Assembly (NCBI GenBank): GCA_903970355.1
Contig: CAJCIF010000157.1
Span: 1-5,989, forward strand
Length of the DNA stretch: 5,989 nt
Source: Actinomycetota bacterium
GTDB taxonomy: Bacteria; Cyanobacteriota; Vampirovibrionia; Obscuribacterales; Obscuribacteraceae
Direction: 5' to 3'
The translations under genes were made by a program, and so were the position numbers. The notes below the pieces were generated by a model. The model made no database searches, was not told the origin of the DNA, and worked only from the letters and a program-made list of their open reading frames with translations. Shown here piece after piece: positions 1 to 5,989 of the stretch (its first letter is position 1; the number at the start of each line of letters is the position of its first letter).

Positions 1-644
1 CCCTTGCGAAAGAAGTTTTCGAGCGCATCTCTTGCGTTTTCAGGTATGTAGATTTTGCCGTCGCGTAACCTTTGAATCAGTTCATCGGGCGGCAGATCGA
101 CGAGCTCCACTTCCGCAGCACTTTCAAAAACAGAGTCCGGAACCGTTTCACGCACTCTCACGCCTGTAACCTGAGCGATCAAATCGTTTACGCTTTCAAG
201 ATGCTGAATATTCAGCGTGGAGAAAACGTTTATGCCGGCTTGCAGCAATTCTTCGACATCTTGCCAGCGCTTTTCATGTCTAGAACCGGGCGCATTCGTG
301 TGGGCCAGTTCGTCCACCAGAATAAGGTTCGGCTTTCTTTTGAGGGCTTCATCAATATCGAATTCTTTTAGGACAGCGCTTTTGTATTCAAGAGCGCGCA
401 GAGGAATAACCGGCAATCCTTCCAGGAGTTCATCCGTTTGTTTGCGCCCATGCGTGACCACAACTCCGGCAAGAACGTCCACTCCTTCCTGGCGCTGTTT
501 TTGTGCAGCTTCGAGCATGGTGTAGGTTTTACCGACACCCGCTGCTGCCCCCAGGAAGATCTTTAACTTGCCACGCCGTTCTTGTTCTTCTTCGGCTTGA
601 ATCCTGGCAAGTATCTCCTCTGGTTTTTGTCTTGAATCACCCAT
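1..644 (-). CDS. kdpD: KdpD, osmosensitive K+ channel sensor kinase, N-terminal part (3' end outside window)
   Basis: Membrane sensor of the KdpD/KdpE two-component system, which switches on the kdp operon when K+ is limiting. The 214 codons in view are the cytoplasmic N-terminal KdpD domain. Walker A is GAAAGVGKT at residues 32-40; the family motif VVVTHGRK is near 61-68; the Walker B-like LILVDELAHTNAPGSRH runs 107-123; KRWQDVEELL and STLNIQHLES follow at 125-134 and 142-151; RETVPD lies near 165-170; and FFRKG is at the window edge. The order and spacing match E. coli KdpD throughout. The ATG at 644 gives MGDSRQKPEE, with only a weak G-rich stretch (GGGTAG) upstream, so translation is probably coupled to kdpC, whose stop is 27 bases away. 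The universal-stress, transmembrane and kinase domains would lie past the left edge. I therefore cannot tell whether this is a full histidine kinase or the short N-terminal-only form known in cyanobacteria. Confidence 0.95.
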   Translation of the reverse strand, partial: MGDSRQKPEEILARIQAEEEQERRGKLKIFLGAAAGVGKTYTMLEAAQKQRQEGVDVLAGVVVTHGRKQTDELLEGLPVIPLRALEYKSAVLKEFDIDEALKRKPNLILVDELAHTNAPGSRHEKRWQDVEELLQAGINVFSTLNIQHLESVNDLIAQVTGVRVRETVPDSVFESAAEVELVDLPPDELIQRLRDGKIYIPENARDALENFFRK

Positions 645-671
645 ATCTACCCGATCGAGAAATTCTATCCG

Positions 672-1265
672 TTATTTGGAAACTGAATCCAGGGCCAAGT
701 TCAATCGTAGAACATTTACGCGCGGCTCGCCAAGAATTTCGAACTGCCGTTCTGCAGTATTTTGTTTGATCATATCTTCAACGACTGCTTCTGTAAGGCC
801 GCGTGCCTTGGCTACCCGCTTTCGCTGTGCCATGGCATTGGTAATTGTAATATCAGGATCAAGACCAGAGGCAGAACGCGTCACTGCGTCTACCGGTATT
901 TCTGCATCCGGCGATAAACCATTATCGCTGCGATAGGTTTCGGCAAGTTGTTTAATACCAGGAAACGTCTTGTCACCATTTATCAACTTGTTGGAGGTTG
1001 GGCCAAGATTCGTTCCACCAGAAGCTTCACCGGCGTAGCCGGCACCGGCAGCGGATGGACGACTGTAAAAGTAGTAGGGCTTGGTAAATCCTTGCCCCAA
1101 TAACTCGGAACCAATTACTTTGTTATCTTGCCGAATCAGCGAGCCAGTTGCTTGCTTGATAAAAAGGAAATGGGCAATTCCGGTAATTACAAGCGGGAAA
1201 AGAATACCGGTGTAAAACGCCAGTACCAGCGTGGATCGTAATGCGGGTAAAAGTTGACTGAACAC
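672..1265 (-). CDS. kdpC: KdpC, potassium-transporting ATPase subunit C
   Basis: Single-span accessory subunit of the KdpFABC K+ pump; its soluble part is on the outer face of the membrane and it stabilises the complex. The product is 197 residues, close to the usual 185-200. One membrane helix spans about residues 13-36, followed by GSELLGQ (52-58), YFYSRPSAAG (65-74), SGGTNLGPTS (83-92), the highly conserved stretch from IPVDAVTRSASGLDPDIT onward (123-140) and LGEPRVNVLRLNLAL (178-192) at the C-terminus. All the family landmarks are present and nothing is truncated. The start is GTG at 1265-1263, with GAGGAAG just upstream. That ribosome binding site overlaps the TGA of kdpB, whose end is only 9 bases away, so the two are likely translationally coupled. 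Confidence 0.97.
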   Translation of the reverse strand: MFSQLLPALRSTLVLAFYTGILFPLVITGIAHFLFIKQATGSLIRQDNKVIGSELLGQGFTKPYYFYSRPSAAGAGYAGEASGGTNLGPTSNKLINGDKTFPGIKQLAETYRSDNGLSPDAEIPVDAVTRSASGLDPDITITNAMAQRKRVAKARGLTEAVVEDMIKQNTAERQFEILGEPRVNVLRLNLALDSVSK

Positions 1266-1274
1266 TGATCTTCC

Positions 1275-3416
1275 TCAAGAAACAGGGGCAAGATGAAGCA
1301 GGACCACAATCTGATCGATGAGCCAAATTGCTGGAAACGGAATGAGGAGGCCACCAACTCCATAAACGAGCAGATTTCGTGCCAGCAAAGCCTCACCACT
1401 CATGGGCCGATACTGAACACCGCGTAATGCCAGTGGTATCAACGCCACTATGATGAAGGCATTAAAAATGACCGCAGACAAAATGGCTGATTCGGGAGAG
1501 TGCAAGCGCATTATATTCAGAGCCCATAGGGGTCCATGCGGCTGACCACTAACTGCATAAAGTGTGCCAAACATGGCAGGCAAAATTGCAAAGTATTTGG
1601 CGACATCATTAGCAATTGAGAATGTCGTCAAAGCACCTCTCGTCATGAGCAGTTGCTTTCCAATTTGAACAACTTCAATCAATTTCGTTGGATTGGAGTC
1701 GAGATCGATCATGTTGCCGGCTTCTTTTGCGGCCTGCGTACCTGTGTTCATCGCCACACCTACATCGGCAGCGGCCAAGGCAGGAGCATCGTTGGTGCCA
1801 TCACCAGTCATCGCTACAAGACGTCCGCCAGTTTGCTCCTTCAGAATCAATTGCATCTTAGTCTCTGGAGTTGCTTCAGCGAGGAAATCATCAACACCAG
1901 CTTCACCAGCGATGGCAGCGGCTGTTAATGAATTGTCGCCCGTTATCATAATTGTGCGAATACCCATGGCCCGCAATTGTTGAAAGCGTTCCTTCATGCC
2001 GCCTTTAACGACATCCTTTAAGTGAATAACTCCCAAAATGCCGCGAACATTGTCCGCAACCGCAAGTGGGGTGCCTCCGGATTGAGCGATGGTGGTGACG
2101 GCCCGCTCCACATCTGTGCTTACCTTCATCCCCTTTTCTTCGAGAAATTTGAAGACAGCATTGGCAGCTCCCTTACGAATTTCACGGCCCTGTACGTTGA
2201 CACCACTCATTCTCGTTTGGGCTGTGAATGGGATAAATTGGACTTCTTTATCTGAGAGTTCGCGTTCGCGCAAACCAAATTGTTTGGCAAGTACAACAAT
2301 AGAACGTCCTTCCGGAGTTTCATCCGACAAGGAAGAGAGCTGCGAGGCATCAGCCAGTTCTTGAACATTGACGCCTGATGCCGGCACAAATTCAACTGCC
2401 TGCCGATTGCCCAGCGTAATTGTTCCGGTTTTGTCTAAGAGCAAAGTATCCACATCTCCAGCCGCTTCAACTGCTTTTCCGCTCATCGCCAATACGTTGT
2501 ACTGCAATACGCGATCCATGCCGGCAATTCCGATTGCCGAGAGCAGTCCACCTATAGTTGTAGGAATGAGACAAACTAATAAGGCAATCAACGAAAATAT
2601 ATCCGGTGCTTTTCCGCTTTCAGCGGCTCGCACAGAATAAATCGAATAAGGCAAAAGAGTTACAACAGCAAAAAGGAAAATGATTGTAAGTCCTGCCAGG
2701 AGAATATCAAGCGCAATCTCATTAGGCGTTTTTTGGCGTTGTGCACCTTCAACAAGCGCAATCATACGGTCAAGAAAAGTTTGGCCGGGGTCAACGGTGA
2801 TTCTTATTCGAAGCCAATCAGATAGAACCGTGGTACCACCTGTAACAGCACTTCGATCGCCGCCACTTTCCCGAATTACGGGGGCAGATTCGCCTGTAAT
2901 GGCACTTTCGTTAACGGTGGCAACGCCCTCTACCACTTCACCATCACTTGGAATAACTTCTCCGGCTTGAACAAGAACGAGATCTCCACGGCGCAGTGAA
3001 GTAGCCAATATCATCTCGTCTTTGCCGTTAATGACTCGGCGCGCCATTGCTTCTTTGCGCCCGCGTTTCAAATTGTCCGCTTGAGCCTTGCCCCTTCCTT
3101 CCGCCATCGCTTCTGCAAAATTGGCAAAGAGAACGGTGAACCAGAGCCAGAGAGTAATTTGTACTTCAAATAAAAGTTCTTGAGCTGTTCCTTTTTCAAT
3201 GAGATTTCGTATAAGCAGAATGGTAGTCACCGCACTTCCCACAGCCACTACAAACATGACCGGATTTTTTGCCAGCAACCGCGGATTCAATTTCATCACA
3301 GAGTCTTTCATTGCTCTTCGAACAATGTTGGGCTCGAATAGCGGCTTGGCTTTTTTCTTAGGAATTATGTCTAGTTCATCCATATTACTAACCGTGTCCT
3401 TAGAAGAGATGTCCAC
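1275..3416 (-). CDS. kdpB: KdpB, K+-transporting P-type ATPase catalytic subunit
   Basis: ATP-hydrolysing subunit of KdpFABC, in the inner membrane. In the 713-residue reading, motifs in order are: M1/M2 helices at about 52-102; the actuator loop TGES at 174-177, whose Ser corresponds to the residue phosphorylated to inhibit E. coli KdpB; M4 with [10 protein letters not shown] at 283-292; the phosphorylated Asp in DKTGT at 328-332; the nucleotide-binding KGA at 415-417; MITGDN at 490-495; [10 protein letters not shown] at 536-545; and M5 [10 protein letters not shown] at 600-609, whose Asp604 and Lys607 match the pair that couples KdpB to KdpA. All catalytic residues are intact. The start is uncertain. 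The longest reading begins at GTG 3416-3414, overlapping kdpA by 17 bases, with no clear ribosome binding site. An ATG at 3383-3381 would leave a 16-base gap and place the LFEP motif at residue 15, nearer to E. coli KdpB; its AAGGA is rather far away (13 bases). The frame and identity are not in doubt. Confidence 0.97.
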   Translation of the reverse strand: MDISSKDTVSNMDELDIIPKKKAKPLFEPNIVRRAMKDSVMKLNPRLLAKNPVMFVVAVGSAVTTILLIRNLIEKGTAQELLFEVQITLWLWFTVLFANFAEAMAEGRGKAQADNLKRGRKEAMARRVINGKDEMILATSLRRGDLVLVQAGEVIPSDGEVVEGVATVNESAITGESAPVIRESGGDRSAVTGGTTVLSDWLRIRITVDPGQTFLDRMIALVEGAQRQKTPNEIALDILLAGLTIIFLFAVVTLLPYSIYSVRAAESGKAPDIFSLIALLVCLIPTTIGGLLSAIGIAGMDRVLQYNVLAMSGKAVEAAGDVDTLLLDKTGTITLGNRQAVEFVPASGVNVQELADASQLSSLSDETPEGRSIVVLAKQFGLRERELSDKEVQFIPFTAQTRMSGVNVQGREIRKGAANAVFKFLEEKGMKVSTDVERAVTTIAQSGGTPLAVADNVRGILGVIHLKDVVKGGMKERFQQLRAMGIRTIMITGDNSLTAAAIAGEAGVDDFLAEATPETKMQLILKEQTGGRLVAMTGDGTNDAPALAAADVGVAMNTGTQAAKEAGNMIDLDSNPTKLIEVVQIGKQLLMTRGALTTFSIANDVAKYFAILPAMFGTLYAVSGQPHGPLWALNIMRLHSPESAILSAVIFNAFIIVALIPLALRGVQYRPMSGEALLARNLLVYGVGGLLIPFPAIWLIDQIVVLLHLAPVS

Positions 3417-5190
3417 TCTTCATCAGGAAAAATTCCACTATCGGACCAAGAGTGAGGACAGGAAAAAATGTCAAAGCACCAACAATTAAGATCACACTGA
3501 TGAGAATGACTACAAACATCCAGCCGTGAGTGGGAAATGTTCCACTGGTAGGAGGCGTATATTTTTTGCCAGCGAGCGAACCGGCCAGTGCAAGTACCGG
3601 CACAATCAATAGAAACCTGCCGATCCACATAGCAAGACCGACCACGGTGTTATAAAACGGGGTGTTTGCAGTTATGCCGGCGAAGGCAGAGCCATTATTG
3701 GCGGTGCCGGATGAAAAGGCATAGAGGATTTCGGATAATCCATGGGGACCGGCATTATTGATATTTGCAAAGGTTGGTCCCGGAGCATTCCAATAGCTTT
3801 TTTCGGGGAAATTCCAAACGCTGGCAAGTGCCGTGAAAATCAAAATTGAAAATGCGGCGCCGAGAACGAACAACATTGCCATCTTCACTTCTTTCTTTTC
3901 AATTTTCTTGCCGACATATTCAGGGGTGCGGCCCACCATTAGCCCAGCAATGAAAACTGTCAAAATGGCATAAACCAACATGCCATAGAGTCCAGCACCA
4001 ACACCTCCAAAAACGATTTCTCCCAGTTGCATATTAATAAGTGGGACAAGCCCTGCAAGCGGAGTGAGCGAATCGTGCTGGCAGTTGATTGCTCCGCAAC
4101 TAGCATCGGTTGTGACTACTGCAAATAAGGCAGAATTGGCGTTACCAAAGCGCACCTCTTTTCCTTCCATATTGCCGCCGTTATCGCCCAGAACGGAAGC
4201 TTGGGTTTGGACGTGCAATTGACTGATATTGGGATTGCCTTTGCCTTCAAAATAATATGTGCAAAGGACTCCAGCGAACCAGAGTATGTACATGACTATG
4301 AGCAAAGCCCAGCCCTGCCTCGTGTCATTGATCGATTTGCCGAAAGTATAGGTAAGTCCTGCAGGAATTAGAAAAATGCTGAGCATTTCAATGAAATTCG
4401 TAAAAGGAGTTGGGTTTTCAAATGGGTGAGCACTGTTGGCATTGAAGAAGCCACCACCATTAGTGCCAAGCATCTTAATGCACTCTTGCGATGCAACAGG
4501 ACCAAGGGGAATAAGTTGGGATTTCCCTTCGAGTGTCACAGCATTTACGTAAGGCTCAAGAGTCTGCGGTACGCCCTGTGCAACGAGGACAAGACTGTAG
4601 ACAAAGCAGATGGGCAATAAAATGTAGAGGCACGATCGCGTCATGTCTGCCCAGAAATTACCAAGTCCTGAAGCGTTTTTTCGAGCGAAGCCTCGAACGA
4701 GTGCTATAGCTACCGAAATACCAGCTGCTGCTGATACCCAGTTGTGGAATGCGAGCGCAAGCATCTGGGATAGGTAAGACATCGTGCCTTCGCCAACATA
4801 AGCTTGCCAATTTGTGTTCGTAGTGAAAGAAACCGCAGTGTTAAACGCGAGATCTGGTGTCATTTCGGTGGCGTAGGATGGAGCCGATGATGTTGAGAAA
4901 TGCATAGGATTGAGGGGAAGAAAACCCTGCGCTCTTAACACGGCATAGCTGAAAATAAGTGAGACCAACGAGAATGCGATAAGTGCAAAGGCATATTCTT
5001 TCCACGCCATGTCTTTACGCTCGTCCACCCCGAAGAGCTTGTATGTAAAGTGTTCAAAAGGAGTGAGAAGAGGAACAGAAAAGCGGTCAGGGCTCTCCAA
5101 AACCAAGTAGATATAATTCCCGACCGGTTTAGTAAGGATTAGTAATACGATTGCGAACAGTCCGATTTGCAACCAACCAGCAAGCGTCAA
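3400..5190 (-). CDS. kdpA: KdpA, potassium-transporting ATPase K+-channel subunit
   Basis: K+-binding and translocating subunit of KdpFABC, a member of the superfamily of K+ transporters with four pore loops. The product is 596 residues with about ten membrane helices (E. coli 557). The pore loops are visible: P1 [15 protein letters not shown] (117-131), P2 [21 protein letters not shown] (240-260), P3 TTDASCGA (360-367) and P4 [13 protein letters not shown] (493-505). [11 protein letters not shown] (420-430) and PTHGWMF near the C-terminus are also typical. About ten extra residues relative to E. coli lie before P4 (around 460-478). P3 carries Asp362 where E. coli has Ala. The start must be TTG at 5190-5188: the frame is closed by TAG at 5202-5200 and no ATG or GTG lies between. 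That start gives the expected amphipathic-then-hydrophobic beginning [12 protein letters not shown]. The only Shine-Dalgarno-like element is AGG overlapping the kdpF stop, 8 bases from the start. Confidence 0.97.
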   Translation of the reverse strand: MTLAGWLQIGLFAIVLLILTKPVGNYIYLVLESPDRFSVPLLTPFEHFTYKLFGVDERKDMAWKEYAFALIAFSLVSLIFSYAVLRAQGFLPLNPMHFSTSSAPSYATEMTPDLAFNTAVSFTTNTNWQAYVGEGTMSYLSQMLALAFHNWVSAAAGISVAIALVRGFARKNASGLGNFWADMTRSCLYILLPICFVYSLVLVAQGVPQTLEPYVNAVTLEGKSQLIPLGPVASQECIKMLGTNGGGFFNANSAHPFENPTPFTNFIEMLSIFLIPAGLTYTFGKSINDTRQGWALLIVMYILWFAGVLCTYYFEGKGNPNISQLHVQTQASVLGDNGGNMEGKEVRFGNANSALFAVVTTDASCGAINCQHDSLTPLAGLVPLINMQLGEIVFGGVGAGLYGMLVYAILTVFIAGLMVGRTPEYVGKKIEKKEVKMAMLFVLGAAFSILIFTALASVWNFPEKSYWNAPGPTFANINNAGPHGLSEILYAFSSGTANNGSAFAGITANTPFYNTVVGLAMWIGRFLLIVPVLALAGSLAGKKYTPPTSGTFPTHGWMFVVILISVILIVGALTFFPVLTLGPIVEFFLMKSGHLF

Positions 5191-5199
5191 ATTGACTAC

Positions 5200-5289
5200 C
5201 TAAACCTTTTCGGGAAATAACAGCGCATACAAAAGGTAACCGAAAAGGCCTATAGAAGCCATTGCGCCAAGCCAAAAATCGAAAGCCAT
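5200..5289 (-). CDS. kdpF: KdpF, small subunit of the K+-transporting ATPase
   Basis: A 29-residue single-helix membrane peptide, too short for most gene callers. It begins MAFDFWLGAM and ends GYLLYALLFPEKV. The GYL-x-YAL-(L/I) core is shared with E. coli KdpF (GYLVYALI), and the LLFPEK tail is typical of KdpF in many non-enteric bacteria. In known structures KdpF packs between KdpA and KdpB and stabilises the complex. It has the best ribosome binding site in the operon: two AGGAG copies six bases apart (5303-5299 and 5297-5293), the farther one 9 bases from the ATG. The stop TAG is 9 bases before the kdpA start and in the same reading frame. Position, length and motif together make this call strong. 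Confidence 0.93.
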   Translation of the reverse strand: MAFDFWLGAMASIGLFGYLLYALLFPEKV

Positions 5290-5292
5290 AGA

Positions 5293-5303
5293 CTCCTGCT
5301 CCT
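5293..5303 (-). promoter_or_regulatory. tandem Shine-Dalgarno sites of kdpF
   Basis: On the minus strand, AGGAG occurs twice in AGGAGCAGGAG, with a period of six bases. The distal copy ends 9 bases before the kdpF ATG and the proximal copy 3 bases before it. The distal copy has normal spacing. This supports kdpF as a translated gene and contrasts with the weak site of kdpA just downstream. Confidence 0.75.
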
Positions 5304-5309
5304 AGCCTG

Positions 5310-5399
5310 CTAAATACTGTCGCAACCAGACACATATGCGGCGGTAAGAGCAAAGAATATAATTGACAATCCAACGTAAATAAAATCGAGCACGTTCAT
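5310..5399 (-). CDS. small hydrophobic membrane protein leading the kdp operon
   Basis: ORF of 29 codons, ATG at 5399-5397 and TAG at 5312-5310, ending 20 bases before kdpF. It begins MNVLDFIYVG, has a hydrophobic core of about 20 residues (LSIIFFALTAAYV) and ends SGCDSI. One transmembrane helix is likely, with the short tail holding the only Cys. From memory, short hydrophobic ORFs with a helix and a Cys-Asp/Glu-x-Leu/Ile tail occur just ahead of kdpF in several bacterial groups, usually unannotated or hypothetical; I could not check this here. An AAGG lies only two bases before the ATG, which is close. A GTG at codon 3 would be spaced better (8 bases), so the exact start is open. Possible roles are an extra KdpFABC subunit or a translational leader. 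Its function is not established by the sequence. Confidence 0.7.
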   Translation of the reverse strand: MNVLDFIYVGLSIIFFALTAAYVSGCDSI

Positions 5400-5438
5400 T
5401 GCCTTAGAGGTCACCATCCAAAAGTTTAGCGGAAACAG

Positions 5439-5457
5439 TATCAAGAAATTATCAAGA
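5439..5457. repeat. 11-base-spaced direct repeat TATCAAGA, possible regulator site
   Basis: TATCAAGA occurs at 5439-5446 and again at 5450-5457, a period of 11 bases, about one helical turn. A partial copy in the opposite orientation (TCTTGAT) is at 5513-5519. Tandem half-sites on one face of the helix are how OmpR-family regulators such as KdpE commonly bind, and this site lies 40-58 bases upstream of the first kdp ORF. Assignment to KdpE is inference. The repeat is short enough to be chance in A+T-rich DNA. Confidence 0.35.
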
Positions 5458-5549
5458 CGTGCTTTGCAACCGACCGTCTGTTCAGCGCACTGACAACTTA
5501 TTCTTTTCGAATTCTTGATCTTTTACTAGTCCTCTTAGCTATCGAGCAC

Positions 5550-5558
5550 TGCTATATT
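5550..5558 (+). promoter_or_regulatory. candidate extended -10 promoter of the rightward gene
   Basis: TGCTATATT fits the extended -10 form (TGn followed by a TATAAT-like hexamer with one mismatch). No good -35 is found 16-18 bases upstream, which is tolerated for extended -10 promoters. Transcription would start near 5565, leaving a leader of about 60 bases before the TTG start. This is a motif match only. Confidence 0.35.
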
Positions 5559-5598
5559 CGTTTTTGAAATTTGCGTATCCCCCGCACTCGTAGTTATT

Positions 5599-5610
5599 GG
5601 TTTAAAAACC
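5599..5610. repeat. short palindrome GGTTTAAAAACC ahead of the ribosome binding site
   Basis: Five-base arms GGTTT and AAACC flank a two-base centre, ending four bases before the AGGAG of the rightward gene. It is too short and A+T-rich to be a stable hairpin or a terminator. It could be a small operator, but chance occurrence is quite possible. Confidence 0.25.
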
Positions 5611-5624
5611 TACCAGGAGCCCAT

Positions 5625-5989
5625 TTGGTATTGCTTCGGGCGAATAAGCTTTGTCTTGGTTTCTTATTTTTCTTAGCTTCCGCGTCGGCACTGGGTCAAA
5701 ATTCAGACTCTTCCATCGTGCTGCGTCCTCTTATTCCCCTCATGGCAAAAGAAGACGGAAATAATGGAATCAAGGAATCGAAAACGACCAGTGCAAACTC
5801 AAAATCGGCATCAAATGTGGTGCAACGACCCACCACTTCAAAACCGTCAAATCTAACGGCTCAGGCGATTTCACCTACGCTTGAATCAGGAAGTGAATCG
5901 GCCGCTCCAAATCCGGCCACTCAAAATCCCGCTGCATCGAATCCCGCTGCATCGAATCCCAGTGCATCGAATCCCAGTGCATCGAATCC
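5625..5989 (+). CDS. secreted low-complexity protein with NP(A/S)AS tandem repeats (3' end outside window)
   Basis: I do not recognise this gene. The frame is closed by TGA at 5565-5567, and the best start is TTG at 5625, five bases after a clean AGGAG (5615-5619). No ATG occurs in frame until 5742, which would remove the signal peptide. The first residues, MVLLRANKLCLGFLFFLASA followed by SALGQ, form a classical signal peptide: basic n-region, hydrophobic core, and ASA/ALGQ cleavage region near residues 22-25. No Cys follows the core, so it is not an obvious lipoprotein. Residues 26-95 are polar and probably disordered, rich in Ser, Asn, Thr and Lys. From residue 96 five-residue units run to the edge: NPATQ, NPAAS twice, NPSAS twice, then NP. 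The 121 complete codons have no recognisable domain. It may be an exported linker or surface protein whose folded part lies further right. No functional link to kdp is evident. Confidence 0.8.
   Translation, partial: MVLLRANKLCLGFLFFLASASALGQNSDSSIVLRPLIPLMAKEDGNNGIKESKTTSANSKSASNVVQRPTTSKPSNLTAQAISPTLESGSESAAPNPATQNPAASNPAASNPSASNPSASN
5910..5989 (+). repeat. in-frame 15-base tandem repeat (minisatellite) in the secreted-protein gene
   Basis: Units of 15 bases begin at 5910 (degenerate), 5925, 5940, 5955 and 5970, with a partial unit at 5985. The 5925 and 5940 units (AATCCCGCTGCATCG) are identical, and the 5955 and 5970 units (AATCCCAGTGCATCG) are identical; the two kinds differ at two bases. 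Such pairwise identity suggests recent duplication by slippage. Each unit adds five residues without shifting the frame. The array is cut by the window edge, so the copy number is unknown. Confidence 0.9.

Larger units (their letters stand above)
5400..5624. promoter_or_regulatory. divergent intergenic region between the kdp operon and a secreted-protein gene
   Basis: These 225 bases contain no ORF that I can support and separate two gene starts pointing away from each other, so both promoters should lie here. The region is A+T-richer than the genes. On the kdp side, TTGATA occurs twice on the minus strand (within 5457-5439), but I find no convincing -10 box at normal spacing. A kdp promoter activated by KdpE would be expected to have weak consensus boxes. 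I see no match to the c-di-AMP (ydaO-type) riboswitch known ahead of some kdp operons, and no terminator hairpin. Confidence 0.6.

Noticed and set aside
72..769. Overlapping plus-strand ORFs of about 90-100 codons opposite kdpD and the start of the kdpC region
   Set aside because: They lie antisense to strongly conserved KdpD/KdpC coding sequence, have no recognisable domain or ribosome binding site and look like shadows.
1653..3489. Several plus-strand ORFs of 77-96 codons opposite kdpB
   Set aside because: They are antisense to intact KdpB catalytic motifs, with compositions typical of reverse-frame translation.
3371..3628. 85-codon minus-strand ORF across the kdpA/kdpB junction
   Set aside because: It is a shifted-frame reading of the kdpA C-terminus, which itself is intact in the correct frame.
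1275..5190. Possible frameshift or decay in the kdp genes
   Set aside because: KdpA, KdpB and KdpC read through at normal length with every key motif; the kdpA/kdpB overlap is ordinary operon packing.
5129..5374. 81-codon minus-strand ORF across the kdpF region
   Set aside because: It is out of frame with kdpF, the small leader ORF and kdpA, which all show family or membrane features; this frame gives a basic, aromatic sequence with no such support.
5599..5610. Transcription terminator hairpin
   Set aside because: The stem is five mostly A/T pairs with a two-base loop and no following T-run, and it lies upstream of a gene start.
5400..5624. c-di-AMP riboswitch upstream of kdp
   Set aside because: No extended conserved structure or room for one: the leader before the first small ORF shows no matching paired elements.
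5910..5989. CRISPR-like array
   Set aside because: The units are contiguous 15-base repeats with no spacers, in frame with a coding region.

Overview
This window holds most of a potassium-scavenging Kdp operon on the minus strand, followed at the right-hand end by the start of an unrelated, divergently transcribed secreted protein. Read in the direction of transcription (right to left), the operon is: a 29-codon hydrophobic ORF (5399-5310), kdpF (5289-5200), kdpA (5190-3400), kdpB (3416 or 3383 down to 1275), kdpC (1265-672) and the first 214 codons of kdpD (644 to the left edge). Gaps are 20, 9, an overlap of 17 (or a gap of 16, depending on the kdpB start), 9 and 27 bases, so this is almost certainly one transcription unit.

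Together KdpF, KdpA, KdpB and KdpC make a membrane complex. KdpA selects K+, KdpB hydrolyses ATP as a P-type ATPase, KdpC stabilises the complex, and KdpF sits in the membrane next to KdpA and KdpB. KdpD is the turgor/K+ sensor that, in the well-studied systems, controls the operon with the response regulator KdpE. No kdpE is in view; it could lie beyond the left edge. All signature motifs are intact in KdpA, KdpB and KdpC, and the Walker motifs of KdpD are present.

Bases 5400-5624 are a 225-base divergent intergenic region that should hold the kdp promoter and the promoter of the rightward gene. It contains a direct repeat of TATCAAGA, an extended -10-like site on the plus strand and a short palindrome. 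From 5625 a plus-strand gene starts at TTG behind a good AGGAG. It encodes a signal peptide followed by a Ser/Asn/Pro/Ala-rich low-complexity region, and it runs off the window inside an in-frame 15-base tandem repeat (NPAAS/NPSAS).

Organism: a bacterium with AGGAG-type ribosome binding sites, frequent GTG/TTG starts and base composition that looks balanced (by eye roughly 45-50% GC). The proteins resemble the non-enteric Kdp type, with a separate kdpF ending in LLFPEK. I cannot name a phylum with confidence. I do not see a new system: the main part is a canonical Kdp operon. The less ordinary parts are the leader small ORF, the kdpF/kdpA junction and the repeat-bearing secreted protein.
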